Assembly (NCBI GenBank): GCA_017430325.1
Contig: JAFRNE010000039.1
Location: forward strand, 1 to 64,000
Length of the DNA stretch: 64,000 bases
Direction of reading: 5' to 3'
DNA from: Eubacterium sp.
GTDB lineage: Bacteria; Bacillota; Clostridia; Lachnospirales; Lachnospiraceae
The notes beneath the pieces were generated by a model. The model was not told the origin of the DNA and did not search any database. It was given only the letters and a program-made list of their open reading frames with translations. Shown here piece by piece: positions 35,820 through 46,013 of the stretch (position 1 is the stretch's first letter; each line of letters begins with the position of its first letter). The translations under genes were made by a program, and so were the position numbers.

Positions 35820-36933
35820 AGATTATTTAAAAGATCATACATTCATCCTGGTGATGCAAATGATAGCGCTCGTGATAAGTAATGTTTTCATGGGCGCCTT
35901 TGACGTGCATGTTGGACTGCGCGCAGCGGTTACGGTCACATTTTTCCTGGCCTTTGCTGCAGGCTTTTTCTGGGACTATGCGAGAAAGAGAAAATACTAC
36001 AGCGCCATGGAAGAAAATATGCAGGCCATGGACAAAAAATACCTCATCGCCGAGACTCTCGAGGAGCCGGAATTCTATGAAGGAAAGCTGATCAATGATA
36101 TGATCCGAGAGATGGAGAAATCCATGTATGAGCATGTAGCCGGAGCAAAAAAATACGCCGGCGACTTCAAGGAATATATCGAGATGTGGGTTCATGAGGT
36201 GAAGCTTCCGATAGCCGGACTGATGCTCAGAGTCAATAATCTGAGAGACAAGCTGGAGAGTCAGCTGTCTGATGAAGAAGCTGAATTGACAGCCGGAGAA
36301 GTGAATAGCGATGTGGAGAAGAGTGCAAAAGCTCGTCTGCAGGAGCTGGCCGAGGTAGAAGCGCAGCTGAAGAGGATAAATGATTACACTGAGCAGGTGC
36401 TGTATTATGCACGAAGCGAGAATTCCGAGAAGGATTATGTGATAAGAGAGACCAGGCTGGGAAGCACAGTTTCTTCGGCCCTTCAGACAAATCGCAGTCT
36501 GATACTTGAGCGAAATATCACCCTGAACATTCATGATCTGAACCGCTCGGTTGTAACGGACAGCAAGTGGCTGGAGTTTATACTGGGGCAGTTCCTCAGC
36601 AACAGTATCAGATATACTGCGGGAAAGGATGCGCCGGCTATAGAGATATTTTCCGAGGAGGATAGCGGAAATACAGTGCTTCACTTTAAAGATAACGGTG
36701 CAGGTATTCCGGCTGAGGATATAGGACGTATCTGGGATAAGGCCTTTACCGGAAAGAACGGAAGACTTGATGCGAAGAATGAAAAGGGTTATTTCGGGTC
36801 CACCGGAATGGGCCTTTATATAGTAAAGAAACTCTGCGGCAAGCTTGGACACAGGGCTGAGGTGGATTCGGTATACGGTGAATATACTGACTTCCGGATC
36901 ATTTTCGGAAAGAACGATGTGTTTAAAATCTAA
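35809..36933 (+). CDS. BceS-type intramembrane-sensing histidine kinase
   Basis: Kinase of 374 residues with two closely spaced transmembrane helices at the N-terminus (about 12-33 and 38-58) and almost no extracellular loop, the mark of kinases that sense through their partner BceAB transporter. Phospho-acceptor region EMWVHEVKLPIAGLMLRVNN (His about 128), HATPase motifs QFLSNSIRYT, FKDNGAGIP and GSTGMGLYI. Starts inside the end of the regulator gene. A BceR-like palindrome begins at its stop codon. Confidence 0.93.
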   Translation: MKFRDYLKDHTFILVMQMIALVISNVFMGAFDVHVGLRAAVTVTFFLAFAAGFFWDYARKRKYYSAMEENMQAMDKKYLIAETLEEPEFYEGKLINDMIREMEKSMYEHVAGAKKYAGDFKEYIEMWVHEVKLPIAGLMLRVNNLRDKLESQLSDEEAELTAGEVNSDVEKSAKARLQELAEVEAQLKRINDYTEQVLYYARSENSEKDYVIRETRLGSTVSSALQTNRSLILERNITLNIHDLNRSVVTDSKWLEFILGQFLSNSIRYTAGKDAPAIEIFSEEDSGNTVLHFKDNGAGIPAEDIGRIWDKAFTGKNGRLDAKNEKGYFGSTGMGLYIVKKLCGKLGHRAEVDSVYGEYTDFRIIFGKNDVFKI

Positions 36934-36955
36934 CATTACAAAATTGTAATGTTAG
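36930..36955. promoter_or_regulatory. BceR-type operator upstream of bceAB-like genes
   Basis: Twenty-six-base near-perfect palindrome with twelve-base arms; its core TTACA-AAAT-TGTAA (36936-36949) matches the published BceR-like consensus TNACA-N4-TGTAA. GTAATGTTAG is repeated once just after it. The 36956-37154 leader holds GA/GC-rich DNA without another recognised element. Confidence 0.75.
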
Positions 36956-37154
36956 GTAATGTTAGAAAAACGACCACTGAGGAAATCTGATGTAAATTAT
37001 GCATGTAAGATAACAAACGCTGCAACAGAGATGAACAGCCGCACCGGAGAGTACGGGCAGAGAATGGAGTCCGGGCAGGAAAGAGAGCCGGACAGAAAAC
37101 AGAACCGGGCAGGGTGGTGACAGGAGCAGCACATCAGATGAGGGAGGTCCTTAA

Positions 37155-37922
37155 ATGGAACAGGTATTAAATATCAAAAACGTTGAAAAATATTACGGAA
37201 GCAAGTCGAGCCTTACAAAGGCGCTGGATGATATATCCTTTACGGTAGACAGAGGCGAATTTGTTGCGATAATGGGTGCTTCGGGAAGTGGTAAGACAAC
37301 TCTTCTCAATTGTATTTCAACTATAGATAAAGTAACTGCAGGAGAGATCTTTCTTGAGGATACAAATGTTACTCTCCTCAAGGGTAAGGAGCTGAACCGC
37401 TTCAGAAGAGAGAAGCTGGGCTTCATCTTCCAGGATTTCAATCTTCTCGATACACTGACAGGCTACGAAAATATCGCGCTTGCTCTTTCAATCAAGGGAG
37501 TTAACGCTTCAGAGATCGACAAGAGGGTTAATGCGGTTGCTGAGGAGCTTGGCGTTTCAGAGGTTCTGAAGAAATACCCTTATCAGATGTCAGGCGGACA
37601 GAAGCAGCGTATCGCTTCTGCCAGAGCGATAATCACAGAGCCGAGCCTCATCCTTGCGGACGAGCCGACAGGTGCTCTTGATTCAAAGTCAGCAAAGCTT
37701 CTCCTTGAGAGACTCAGACACCTTAATGAGTCCATGAATGCGACTATCATGATGGTAACTCACGATTCCTTCACAGCAAGCTATTCCAAGAGAGTTATCT
37801 TCATCAAGGATGGTAAGCTTTTCAATGAGATAATCCGCGGAAATGATACGAGGAAGGAGTTCTTCGACAAGATCATAGATGTTGTGACTCTGTTAGGAGG
37901 TGACATCAGCGATGCTCTGTAG
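37155..37922 (+). CDS. BceA-type ABC transporter ATPase
   Basis: ATPase of a peptide-antibiotic resistance transporter (bacitracin/lantibiotic type), 255 residues. Walker [11 protein letters not shown]-loop [10 protein letters not shown], signature [15 protein letters not shown], Walker [14 protein letters not shown], switch His MVTHDS. Ribosome binding site GGGAGG. The permease gene overlaps its end by 11 bases. Together with the BceRS pair it makes a complete detoxification module of the BceRS-BceAB kind. Confidence 0.94.
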   Translation: MEQVLNIKNVEKYYGSKSSLTKALDDISFTVDRGEFVAIMGASGSGKTTLLNCISTIDKVTAGEIFLEDTNVTLLKGKELNRFRREKLGFIFQDFNLLDTLTGYENIALALSIKGVNASEIDKRVNAVAEELGVSEVLKKYPYQMSGGQKQRIASARAIITEPSLILADEPTGALDSKSAKLLLERLRHLNESMNATIMMVTHDSFTASYSKRVIFIKDGKLFNEIIRGNDTRKEFFDKIIDVVTLLGGDISDAL

Positions 37923-40158
37923 AATGGCCCTTAAAAATATCAGAAAAAGCTTTCGCGATTATGCGATATATTTCTTTACACTTGTAATAGGTGTATCTGT
38001 ATTTTATGTATTTAATGCGATAGAGACTCAGACATCATTCCTTGTTATTTCACATGATGAGAGAGAGATGGCGGAGATCCTCGGAACCGTACTTTCAAGT
38101 CTCAGTGTTTTCGTTGCTGTAGTGCTGGGGCTCCTGATAGTTTTCGCAAGCCGTTTCCTGATGAAGAGGAGAAATAAGGAATTTGCGACCTACCTGCTGC
38201 TCGGAATGAGCAAGGGAAATATCGCAGTCATCATGTTTATAGAGACAGCGATCATCGGTCTTGTTTCACTTGTGATCGGACTTCTTATCGGAACAGGACT
38301 TTCACAGCTCATGAGCGCGGTTGTTGCAAATCTCTTCGAGGCTGATATGAGCAGCTTCAAGTTCATTATCTCAACATCTGCGATCCTTAAGACTATACTC
38401 AATTTCGCTGTGATCTATGTGATCGTTATCGTCTTCGATACCATCATGGTTGGTAAGACAAAGCTCATCAACCTTATCCAGTCTGCAAGAAGGAGTGAGA
38501 AGGTAAGACTTAAGAATCCGGTGCTCTGTACGATAGTATTTATCATATCAGCAGTGGTTCTCGGCTACGCTTACCACATAGTACTCTCAAAGAAACTCGG
38601 TATAGCATCTCTGGAGATGCGTGAGCTTGCACTGGCTATCGCACTTGGTGCAATTTCAACCTTTTTCATATTCTGGTCGGTTTCGGGACTTCTTCTCAGA
38701 CTTGTAATGTTCCTCAGAAGAACATATTTCAGGAAGCTTAACTCCTTTACCATCAGACAGCTCAGCAGCTCGATAAATACAATGGTTTTCTCAATGACTA
38801 TCATCTGCCTGCTTCTGTTCTTCACCATAAGCGGACTTTCGGCAGCTTATTCACTGAGAAATACACTGAACCGGAACCTTACAAAATATGCTCCGAACGA
38901 TATTTTCTGCGGTATAGTCGTAAATGAGGAAGTTGCCCTTGCGATGGAAGGTACTGTGGACATAGTTAATGATTACTACGTTGATGAAGAAGATCCGGAG
39001 GATAAGAATTATTCTGTATATATTGACAGCAAAGTAACTGAAGGAAAAACACCTTATGAGATCTGGCAGATGGCCGGAACAGGCAGTGATGAGGGACTTG
39101 ACAGTCTGGCAGCTAAGATGGCCGAATATAATAACTGGAAGATTTATGACGAAGTCCTTAGCGGCTGTGAAGATTATTTCGCAAAGAAGGTGATATTTAA
39201 TACTTATTACGCACCGGGACTTACTCCGGAGGAAACTCTTGGAAGAGAGTATGATAAGCTTATTGCCGAAGAAGATATCACGGATTTCGAGGAAGTATTT
39301 GATCATGAACAGCTTATGAAGCTTTCGGATTACAACGCTCTGGCAGAGCTTCGCAACTATAAAAAACTGGAGCTTGCAGAGGATGAATATGCAATACTGG
39401 CTAATAGCAGTAAAGCTATTGATATCAGAAATAAGGCTATGAATGCCGGTACGTCTTTCGAGGTTTATGGCAAAACACTCAGGCCAAAGAACGGTAAATG
39501 TATTGAAGGCTGTATTGATCTTTCATCGTCAGCGGATAATGGTGGTGTGATCATAGTTCCTGATACAGTTATCGATGCAGCGGGTGATAAGGCATTGGTC
39601 GCTGAAATGATGTTCACTGCTGATTACAATACGAAGCTTGACCTTACTGAAGAGGAAATGGAAAAGCCAATCAAGACCGGTTTATATAACAGACGCTATG
39701 ATGATACCGGAGTATTCCTGCACGGAATGATACTCGGCACGAAAAGAGAAATATATATAACTTCCATCGGATTTGGAGCTATGGCAACCTTCCTTGCTCT
39801 TTACCTCGGGATCGTATTTCTTATCACAAGTGCGGTAATGCTTGCACTTAAGGCTCTTTCAGACAGCCTTGACAGTCTGGACAGATATGATATGCTGAGA
39901 CGCCTCGGAGCTGATGAAAAGGATATCAACGGATCCCTCCTGCGCCAGCAGGGAATCTTCTTCCTGCTTCCGATGATACTTGCGATATTCCACTCAATAT
40001 TTGGAATACGTTTCATCAACAAGACTCTGGTCATCTTCGGAGAATATCATATTCTTGGATCGATAATCTTCACAGCTCTTATAATCGGTCTTATCTACGG
40101 CGGTTATTTCCTGATAACCTACACCTGCAGCAGACAGATCATCAAGGGCAGAAGATAG
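37912..40158 (+). CDS. BceB-type ABC transporter permease
   Basis: Permease of 748 residues with the ten-helix BceB plan: helix pair at the N-terminus (about 18-80), FtsX-like block (about 100-320), a large extracytoplasmic domain of about 280 residues between helices 7 and 8 (about 340-615, with VDIVNDYYVDEEDPEDKNY) and three final helices (about 620-745). The large domain is where such transporters meet the peptide antibiotic. ATG 37912 is favoured by AGGAGGTGA eight or so bases upstream; GTG 37900 is the longer option. Confidence 0.93.
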   Translation: MLCRMALKNIRKSFRDYAIYFFTLVIGVSVFYVFNAIETQTSFLVISHDEREMAEILGTVLSSLSVFVAVVLGLLIVFASRFLMKRRNKEFATYLLLGMSKGNIAVIMFIETAIIGLVSLVIGLLIGTGLSQLMSAVVANLFEADMSSFKFIISTSAILKTILNFAVIYVIVIVFDTIMVGKTKLINLIQSARRSEKVRLKNPVLCTIVFIISAVVLGYAYHIVLSKKLGIASLEMRELALAIALGAISTFFIFWSVSGLLLRLVMFLRRTYFRKLNSFTIRQLSSSINTMVFSMTIICLLLFFTISGLSAAYSLRNTLNRNLTKYAPNDIFCGIVVNEEVALAMEGTVDIVNDYYVDEEDPEDKNYSVYIDSKVTEGKTPYEIWQMAGTGSDEGLDSLAAKMAEYNNWKIYDEVLSGCEDYFAKKVIFNTYYAPGLTPEETLGREYDKLIAEEDITDFEEVFDHEQLMKLSDYNALAELRNYKKLELAEDEYAILANSSKAIDIRNKAMNAGTSFEVYGKTLRPKNGKCIEGCIDLSSSADNGGVIIVPDTVIDAAGDKALVAEMMFTADYNTKLDLTEEEMEKPIKTGLYNRRYDDTGVFLHGMILGTKREIYITSIGFGAMATFLALYLGIVFLITSAVMLALKALSDSLDSLDRYDMLRRLGADEKDINGSLLRQQGIFFLLPMILAIFHSIFGIRFINKTLVIFGEYHILGSIIFTALIIGLIYGGYFLITYTCSRQIIKGRR

Positions 40159-40200
40159 ATCTTAAAAGATGTGTAGCAATAATTGTAAATAATGATAAAA

Positions 40201-40247
40201 GAAAAACACCGTATGTGCCTTTGTGACACATACGGTGTTTTTCTTTT
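40201..40247. terminator. Strong bidirectional terminator between bceB-like and galactanase genes
   Basis: Perfect 17-base stem (40201-40217 with 40227-40243) with A- and T-rich flanks on both strands. Confidence 0.92.
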
Positions 40248-40284
40248 ATTTAAAGGGGTGTGAATTGGTTAGTTTATCATTGGT

Positions 40285-42135
40285 TTAATGTGCTTTCTCA
40301 AGATACCACAGCTGGCAGTCGCCGCCCCAGTAGCTGTACTGAGCTATATTTCCGCCGTCTGCGCTGCTCCAGTTGTAAACATCCAGGCAGGAAGCTGAAC
40401 CGGAGATCTTGGTCTTGATCGCATAAACTCCGCTGGAAACCTCAACTAACTGGAACTTCTGGTTAGTGCCGCTGTTCGAGGTGTACTGCGCTATATTTGC
40501 GCCGTCGGCAGAGCTCTTTTTGGCAACATCGAGAACCTTTGAATAGCTTGATGCGCCTGTGTATATCGTATAATAACCGCTTCCGTCAGAAACAAGCTTG
40601 AACTTCTGGGCAGAAGAACCGCTGTAGGTATACTGTTCAAGATTTGCGTTATTTTCTGATGAGCCGGAAGCAATGTTAAGGTATTTTCCACTGAACTTGC
40701 TTCTGATGTAGTAGGTTCCGTCGAGAGTGCTGCCTGATGTCGTGCCTGAAGAAGTTGACGAGCTCGAACCGCCTGATGAGCTCGAAGAACCTGAACTGCC
40801 TGATGAGGTGGTGCTTGATAAACCTGCCATATCGTTGAATACATAAAGGGATTTCATAGCAACGCCGTTTGTATCGAAAAGAGCCATATTTTCCCATGAT
40901 GAACCCTTATCTTCGGTTGAATAATACTGTACAGATGAGCTGTAAAGCTTCTCGTAATTACCTGATGAAGATGATGCCCAGCCTGTTCCGTAGGTTCCCC
41001 ATGCAGACTGGCTTGTAGGAATCCATGAAGGCTCCCAGTAAAATACGCCCAGGCCATAGCCGGACTTGTAATTAGTGTTGACTTTATTTACTGCTGCTGC
41101 AATATCTCTGACAGCGGTTGCCTGACCGGAAGCACTAACTGAATAGTTCTGGTAATTCATGCAGTAGCCTGAAACTGTATTTGAGGTGCTGTCGAGATTG
41201 TCGAGTGTATATGGATAAGCTGTTTCAGCTACCATGACCTTCTTGTTGTAGGTCCTGGCAATGCTTGTAAGTGTTGTTGTAAGATCGCTGGCTGTTCCGT
41301 GCCACATAGGATAATAAGAGGTGGCATAGATGTCATAATCAACGCCCTGAGCATTAAGGCAGCTTGCGTACCAGGCACCGTTCTCATTTAAGTCAGTGAA
41401 GTGAAGTGCCTTCTGTATGTTCTTACCGTAAGCCGAATTGATGTCGTCAACAGCGTAGCATCCCTGCTGCATAAGGGCTGCAACTCCTGAGCTGAGGTCC
41501 CAGACATTGTCGTAAAGTCCGCCCACACCGCACATAGAGCCGTTGGTCTCGTTACCGATCTGAACTATACCGACATTTACGCCGTAATCCATAAGCTCTG
41601 AAAGTGCCCAGTAGGTGTAATTGTATACTGCAGTCTTCTTCTCGGAAAGTGAATAATCTTTCCATTCCTTTGGAGCAAACTGCTTGGCAGGATCACACCA
41701 GAAATCAGAATAATGAAAATCAATAAATACCTTCATGCCCTCATCGGTAGCTCTTTTGCCGAGGACCTTGGCGTTGTAGAGATCTGAGTTTCCGCCGCCA
41801 TAGCCCTTGTAAGGTGAACTGGAATCAAAAGGATTGTTCCAGATACGAAGTCTGACGTAGTTAACTCCGGCTCCCTTGAGGATATCAAACATATCACCGC
41901 TTGTGCCGTCGAGATAGTAGAAGTTTGTGCCGGCGTTTTCAAATGCTGGAAGTGAAGAGATGTCAACACCTCTGATAAAGTCTCTTGGGAGATCTGAAAT
42001 GGCTGAAACGCCTGAAACACTGGTTGCGGCATAGGATTTATCGGTCTTGCCTGAGACGCCGCCGATCACTCCGATGCCCATAAGGAGAGCCATGAAACCG
42101 GATACGAGTTTCGTTCTTAAAGATTTTTTCTTCAT
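40285..42135 (-). CDS. Secreted GH53 endo-beta-1,4-galactanase with ricin-type carbohydrate-binding domain
   Basis: Extracellular enzyme that cuts beta-1,4-galactan side chains of pectin (arabinogalactan I). Signal peptide (about 1-36), GH53 barrel (about 52-445) with acid/base Glu196 in VQIGNETNG and nucleophile Glu304 in VAETAYPY, also FHYSDFWCDPA and VFYWEPSW, then a Ser/Gly/Thr linker (about 445-472) and a C-terminal ricin-B/CBM13 trefoil (about 476-616) with three repeats ending in QKF, QKF and QLW. The upstream region holds a consensus promoter and a LacI-type operator, so it should be induced by galacto-oligosaccharides or a related sugar. No repressor gene is visible in the window. 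Confidence 0.95.
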   Translation of the reverse strand: MKKKSLRTKLVSGFMALLMGIGVIGGVSGKTDKSYAATSVSGVSAISDLPRDFIRGVDISSLPAFENAGTNFYYLDGTSGDMFDILKGAGVNYVRLRIWNNPFDSSSPYKGYGGGNSDLYNAKVLGKRATDEGMKVFIDFHYSDFWCDPAKQFAPKEWKDYSLSEKKTAVYNYTYWALSELMDYGVNVGIVQIGNETNGSMCGVGGLYDNVWDLSSGVAALMQQGCYAVDDINSAYGKNIQKALHFTDLNENGAWYASCLNAQGVDYDIYATSYYPMWHGTASDLTTTLTSIARTYNKKVMVAETAYPYTLDNLDSTSNTVSGYCMNYQNYSVSASGQATAVRDIAAAVNKVNTNYKSGYGLGVFYWEPSWIPTSQSAWGTYGTGWASSSSGNYEKLYSSSVQYYSTEDKGSSWENMALFDTNGVAMKSLYVFNDMAGLSSTTSSGSSGSSSSSGGSSSSTSSGTTSGSTLDGTYYIRSKFSGKYLNIASGSSENNANLEQYTYSGSSAQKFKLVSDGSGYYTIYTGASSYSKVLDVAKKSSADGANIAQYTSNSGTNQKFQLVEVSSGVYAIKTKISGSASCLDVYNWSSADGGNIAQYSYWGGDCQLWYLEKAH

Positions 42136-42227
42136 TTGTAACCTGCCTTTCGTGTGTAAAAATGATTAGTGATTGCTTCCCCTCTATGTTTAGCATTCAG
42201 GCGCCGGCTGGTATGATGGTATTATCA

Positions 42228-42321
42228 TTGCGCAACACATGCGAACAAGTTGCGCGATGTCTGCAGACTAAAACCACTACGATGCGCAACAGATATGGTA
42301 CATTGATGCGCAACCGGTTGC
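42228..42321. promoter_or_regulatory. LacI-type operator cluster upstream of the galactanase gene
   Basis: GCAACCGGTTGC at 42310-42321 is a perfect palindrome with the central CG typical of LacI-family operators, about 10-20 bases after the start of the minus-strand transcript. GCGCAAC occurs three times (42230-42236, 42284-42290, 42308-42314) and its inverse GTTGCGC at 42249-42255, so several repressors or DNA looping are likely. Confidence 0.7.
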
Positions 42322-42337
42322 TCAAATAACTGTATTC

Positions 42338-42366
42338 AATATAGCACGGGCGAAATTTTTAGTCAA
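42338..42366 (-). promoter_or_regulatory. Promoter of the galactanase gene
   Basis: On the minus strand TTGACT (42366-42361), 17-base spacer, TATATT (42343-42338). The leader to the start codon is about 195 bases and holds the operator cluster. The remaining intergenic DNA to 42520 is AT-rich. Confidence 0.8.
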
Positions 42367-42520
42367 AATGTATTTTATTGTAATGATTTACAAAAATATT
42401 TATGCATGATGCACAACAGAACCGTATATATAGGCTGTGAATATAGGCTTAACCATTGTTGAAATAATGATGTACACATGATATATTTTAAGCAGTGTAG
42501 ATTAGAGGAAGGTTCAAAGT

Positions 42521-44752
42521 ATGGTTATATATTTCCACGCGATGGTTATACTGTCGGTTCTGTTATCGGCTATATTTGTTTTACGTTGGAGGAGAGGGAT
42601 TTCGGTTCATTTTCCTATTATTTTCGTGTTTATTCCGGTCATCAATCTGGGATATCTCTGTGTTGCAACGGCGACAAATGTCAACGAGGCACTCACTGCC
42701 AACGGTATCGAATATCTGGACGGCTGCTTCCTGGAGCTGTTCTTCTTTCTCTATGTCATGAACTTCTGCAAACTGAAGCTGCCTAAGATATGCACCGCCC
42801 TTCTTATGACTGCCGGCTCCGTTATGATCTACATAGCGATAAATACGGCAAGCAACGGGCTGCTCTACAAGCATGCCGAGTTAAGGAGAGTTGACGGGGT
42901 TTCGTATCTCATCAAGGATTACGGTCCGGCACACACTGCTTACTACATAATGATCGGCTTCTATCTTGCGGTAAATCTTTCAGTTATCATCTACAGCTTT
43001 ACCAGAAAGAATATTTCTAAGACCAATTCAGCACTGCTTCTGACAGTCTATATGGTCATCATATTTGCTTTCCTTTGCGGACATCCGTTCCATCCTGCAT
43101 TTGAGCTGCTTCCTTTATCATACCTCTTCTCGCAGGTAGTTTTCCTTATCATCATGAACCGTATCAATCTGTACGATGTATCTGAGATCGCTGTCACGAG
43201 TTTGTCCGAGACAGGAAGCATCGGTTTTGCATCCTTTGATATGAAGATGAAATATCTGGGCTGTACCGATCCTGTGCTGGATGTCATCCCGGAGCTTGCG
43301 GATGTCTATGTAGATCAGGTGATCACATCAGAAAACAGCAACTTTTCAAAGATCCTTGAAAGCGTAAATAAGCTTCAGAACGGCAGGGATTCAGCTGTAT
43401 TTTATGTTACAAGGAACGACATCACTTATAAGATAACAGTCAGTCATCTCTATGTTGGTAATAAGCGCAGAGGCTATCAGCTTAGAACCGAGGATAATAC
43501 TCTTGAGGCTAAGAAGATGGAGACACTGCAGCTGAAGGAGCGCCAGAAGGAGATGGAGTCGGAGATCCTTAAGCTGGAGAAGACCGCTGCCGAGTCTGCC
43601 AATGAAGCTAAGAGTGCTTTCCTTGCGCAGATGTCTCATGAGATCAGAACTCCTATCAATGCTATCCTCGGAATGAACGAGATGGTCCTGAGGGAGAGCG
43701 GTGAGGAAAATATTCGCGAATATGCCGAAAATATTAAGAACTCCGGAAGGACGCTGCTGTCCATAATCAATTCCATCCTTGACTTCTCAAAGATAGAGGA
43801 CGGCAAGATGGAGATTGAAGAGGCTGATTATGATACGGCAACAATGATCAGTGACCTTGAAAACAGCATCGCTGAAAGAGCAAAGTCAAAAGGTCTTGAG
43901 TTTATCATCAATGCAGACGAAAGCCTGCCGCGTACACTTCGGGGTGATGATATCCGTATCAGACAGATCATCACAAACCTTCTCACCAATGCTGTGAAAT
44001 ACACCGAAAAGGGCAGCGTGACGCTTTCAGTGAAGAAGTACAGTGAGTCAGAGGGTAAGGTTGTTATAGCTGTTGATGTATCTGATACCGGTATCGGAAT
44101 CAAGGAAGAGGACCTGGGAGTCCTTACGGAATCCTTCAGGCGTGTTGATATGAATCACAACAGGACTATTGAAGGAACCGGTCTCGGACTTGCAATCGTC
44201 ACAGGCCTCCTTGATAAGATGGACAGTCAGCTTGAGATAAGCAGTAAATACCATGAGGGTTCAACCTTCAGCTTCAAACTGGCTCAGAAGGTTGTCTGCC
44301 CGGAGCCTATGGGTGATTATCGTAAGAAAGATCATGTATCGGCTGATAAGTCTGCAGAAGAGGAGAAGCTCGATCTTCCTGACGCAAAGACCCTTGTCGT
44401 TGATGATAATAAGATGAATCTGAAGGTTGCAGGAAAACTGCTCAGCCTTTATGGAATAAAAGCTGATATGGTATCTTCGGGCATGGAAGCCCTTCAGGTA
44501 CTTTCTGAAAAGCAGTATGACATAGTATTTCTTGATCATATGATGCCGGAAATGGACGGTATCGAGGTGCTCCGCGAGATAAGAGCAAAGAATCTTGTCC
44601 AGGAAAATACAGCTGTGATCGCCCTTACAGCCAACGCCATCTCAGGCGTCCGTGAGATGTATCTCTCAGAGGGCTTTGATGATTATCTTTCCAAGCCTAT
44701 CGAGCCGCCGGAGCTTGAGAGGATTCTCAGAAAATATCTTGTTGATCAATAA
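42521..44752 (+). CDS. Hybrid histidine kinase with seven-helix membrane sensor and receiver domain
   Basis: Signal-transduction protein of 743 residues. Residues about 1-225 have seven or so transmembrane helices (7TM kinase-type sensor), then a PAS-like stretch (about 230-325), a coiled coil (about 325-365), HisKA with MSHEIRTPINAILGMNEMVL (His about 374), HATPase with NLLTNAVKYT, DVSDTGIGI and GTGLGLAI, and a C-terminal receiver (about 625-743: LVVDDNKMNLKVAGKLL, phospho-acceptor in IVFLDHMMPEMDG, YLSKPIEPP). It has no separate output domain and no obvious partner nearby, so the signal is passed to a protein encoded elsewhere. AGAGGAAGG serves as ribosome binding site. Confidence 0.9.
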   Translation: MVIYFHAMVILSVLLSAIFVLRWRRGISVHFPIIFVFIPVINLGYLCVATATNVNEALTANGIEYLDGCFLELFFFLYVMNFCKLKLPKICTALLMTAGSVMIYIAINTASNGLLYKHAELRRVDGVSYLIKDYGPAHTAYYIMIGFYLAVNLSVIIYSFTRKNISKTNSALLLTVYMVIIFAFLCGHPFHPAFELLPLSYLFSQVVFLIIMNRINLYDVSEIAVTSLSETGSIGFASFDMKMKYLGCTDPVLDVIPELADVYVDQVITSENSNFSKILESVNKLQNGRDSAVFYVTRNDITYKITVSHLYVGNKRRGYQLRTEDNTLEAKKMETLQLKERQKEMESEILKLEKTAAESANEAKSAFLAQMSHEIRTPINAILGMNEMVLRESGEENIREYAENIKNSGRTLLSIINSILDFSKIEDGKMEIEEADYDTATMISDLENSIAERAKSKGLEFIINADESLPRTLRGDDIRIRQIITNLLTNAVKYTEKGSVTLSVKKYSESEGKVVIAVDVSDTGIGIKEEDLGVLTESFRRVDMNHNRTIEGTGLGLAIVTGLLDKMDSQLEISSKYHEGSTFSFKLAQKVVCPEPMGDYRKKDHVSADKSAEEEKLDLPDAKTLVVDDNKMNLKVAGKLLSLYGIKADMVSSGMEALQVLSEKQYDIVFLDHMMPEMDGIEVLREIRAKNLVQENTAVIALTANAISGVREMYLSEGFDDYLSKPIEPPELERILRKYLVDQ

Positions 44753-44795
44753 AACACAGCAGTCCTAACCTTAGGGTATATGCTGAAGGATGTTA

Positions 44796-46013
44796 TTAAG
44801 ATAAGTTGATGGCAAATACTATTCCGTCATTGGTCCTTCCTGCACTTATCTTCCAGCCGTGGAGCTCGATGATCTCCTTCGCAAGTGAAAGTCCGATGCC
44901 TGTATTTCCCTTTTCACCGGTGTAGAAGCGGTCGAAGAGGTGAGCGAGGTCGTTGTCGGATATGTAATCACAGTCGTTCTGGATAGTCAGCAGGCCTTTT
45001 TCCAGCTTTATGGACAGACGGCTTTTAGCGTATTTTAAAGCATTTGTTATGAGATTGCTGATCGCCTGCTCGAGACGGTCCGGATCGGCGGAAACCTTAT
45101 GAGGTTCAAGAGAAAGCTCAACGTCAAGGCCGCGGGAGAGTACTGCACCCTCCATAGGCATGAGACACTCTTCAACAAACTCATTTAATTCCATGGATTC
45201 CCTGTGGAGCTGCATGGCACCGCTTTCAAGCTTGGCGGAGAGGAGTATTTCCTCTATGAGGCGGCTCATCTTCTCGGTTTCCTTTGTGATGACCTTGCCG
45301 GTCTTCTTGTAATCGGTAATGACACCGGTCTGTATTCCTTCAGCGTAACCGCGGATGGAGGTGAGAGGTGTCTTAAGCTCGTGAGAGGTATTTTCGAAGA
45401 ACTGCTTCTCAGCCTTTGCACTCTGCTCAAGGCGGCGGCCGATCATATAACCTTCGATACTTCCGACAGCACCTATAAGCAGGGCGGCAAAGAGTATGAT
45501 AAGGCTTATTCTTCTGATCGTTGCAAGCTCGGCAGTTGCGTCTATGTAGGCAATGACTGTGTAGTCGCTGCTTATCTCCTCAAAGGAGATAACATTGTTG
45601 AGAAATTCAAGGGCTGTATCACCAATGAGGGTAACTACCAGATCGGTGATATCATCGCCGTTTACCTTGTTGATGCCAACATAGTAGGTTCGGGAGTTGA
45701 GCCTGACCTTGGCAGCCTTGGTCGGTTCATTTTTGGCGCACCATTTGATGATGTCTCTCTCTGTGTCAGAGTACATAAGCAGTGAATCGCCTTCTTTGTA
45801 ACCATTCGGAAGCTCGATGATGCTTGGGTCATAAGATACGTCAGAGGAAATAGAGGAGCCGTTCAGATATGCGTTGATGGACTCCTTTGCACGTCGTTCC
45901 AGGTTCCTGTTTGAGATGACCTGCAGAAGTATGAGAATTATAAGAAGGGTCAGAAGAACTGACCCTCCAACAAGTGCTGCAATTTTGAAACGAACGTTAC
46001 GAATGTTCTTCAT
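44796..46013 (-). CDS. Sensor histidine kinase of the acidic-repeat-protein operon
   Basis: Kinase of 405 residues: transmembrane helices at about 10-32 and 168-190 around a roughly 135-residue extracytoplasmic sensor, short HAMP-like linker, HisKA with TSHELKTPLTSIRGYAEGI (His about 214), HATPase with ISNLITNALKYA and NTGIGLSLA. The N-box and G-boxes are complete. Its ATG shares one base with the TAA of the response regulator upstream (TAATG). Third gene of a minus-strand operon headed by the acidic repeat protein. Confidence 0.92.
   Translation of the reverse strand: MKNIRNVRFKIAALVGGSVLLTLLIILILLQVISNRNLERRAKESINAYLNGSSISSDVSYDPSIIELPNGYKEGDSLLMYSDTERDIIKWCAKNEPTKAAKVRLNSRTYYVGINKVNGDDITDLVVTLIGDTALEFLNNVISFEEISSDYTVIAYIDATAELATIRRISLIILFAALLIGAVGSIEGYMIGRRLEQSAKAEKQFFENTSHELKTPLTSIRGYAEGIQTGVITDYKKTGKVITKETEKMSRLIEEILLSAKLESGAMQLHRESMELNEFVEECLMPMEGAVLSRGLDVELSLEPHKVSADPDRLEQAISNLITNALKYAKSRLSIKLEKGLLTIQNDCDYISDNDLAHLFDRFYTGEKGNTGIGLSLAKEIIELHGWKISAGRTNDGIVFAINLS

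Noticed and set aside
35827..36936. Minus-strand frame of 369 codons
   Set aside because: Antisense of the BceS-type kinase; no start site or recognisable domain.
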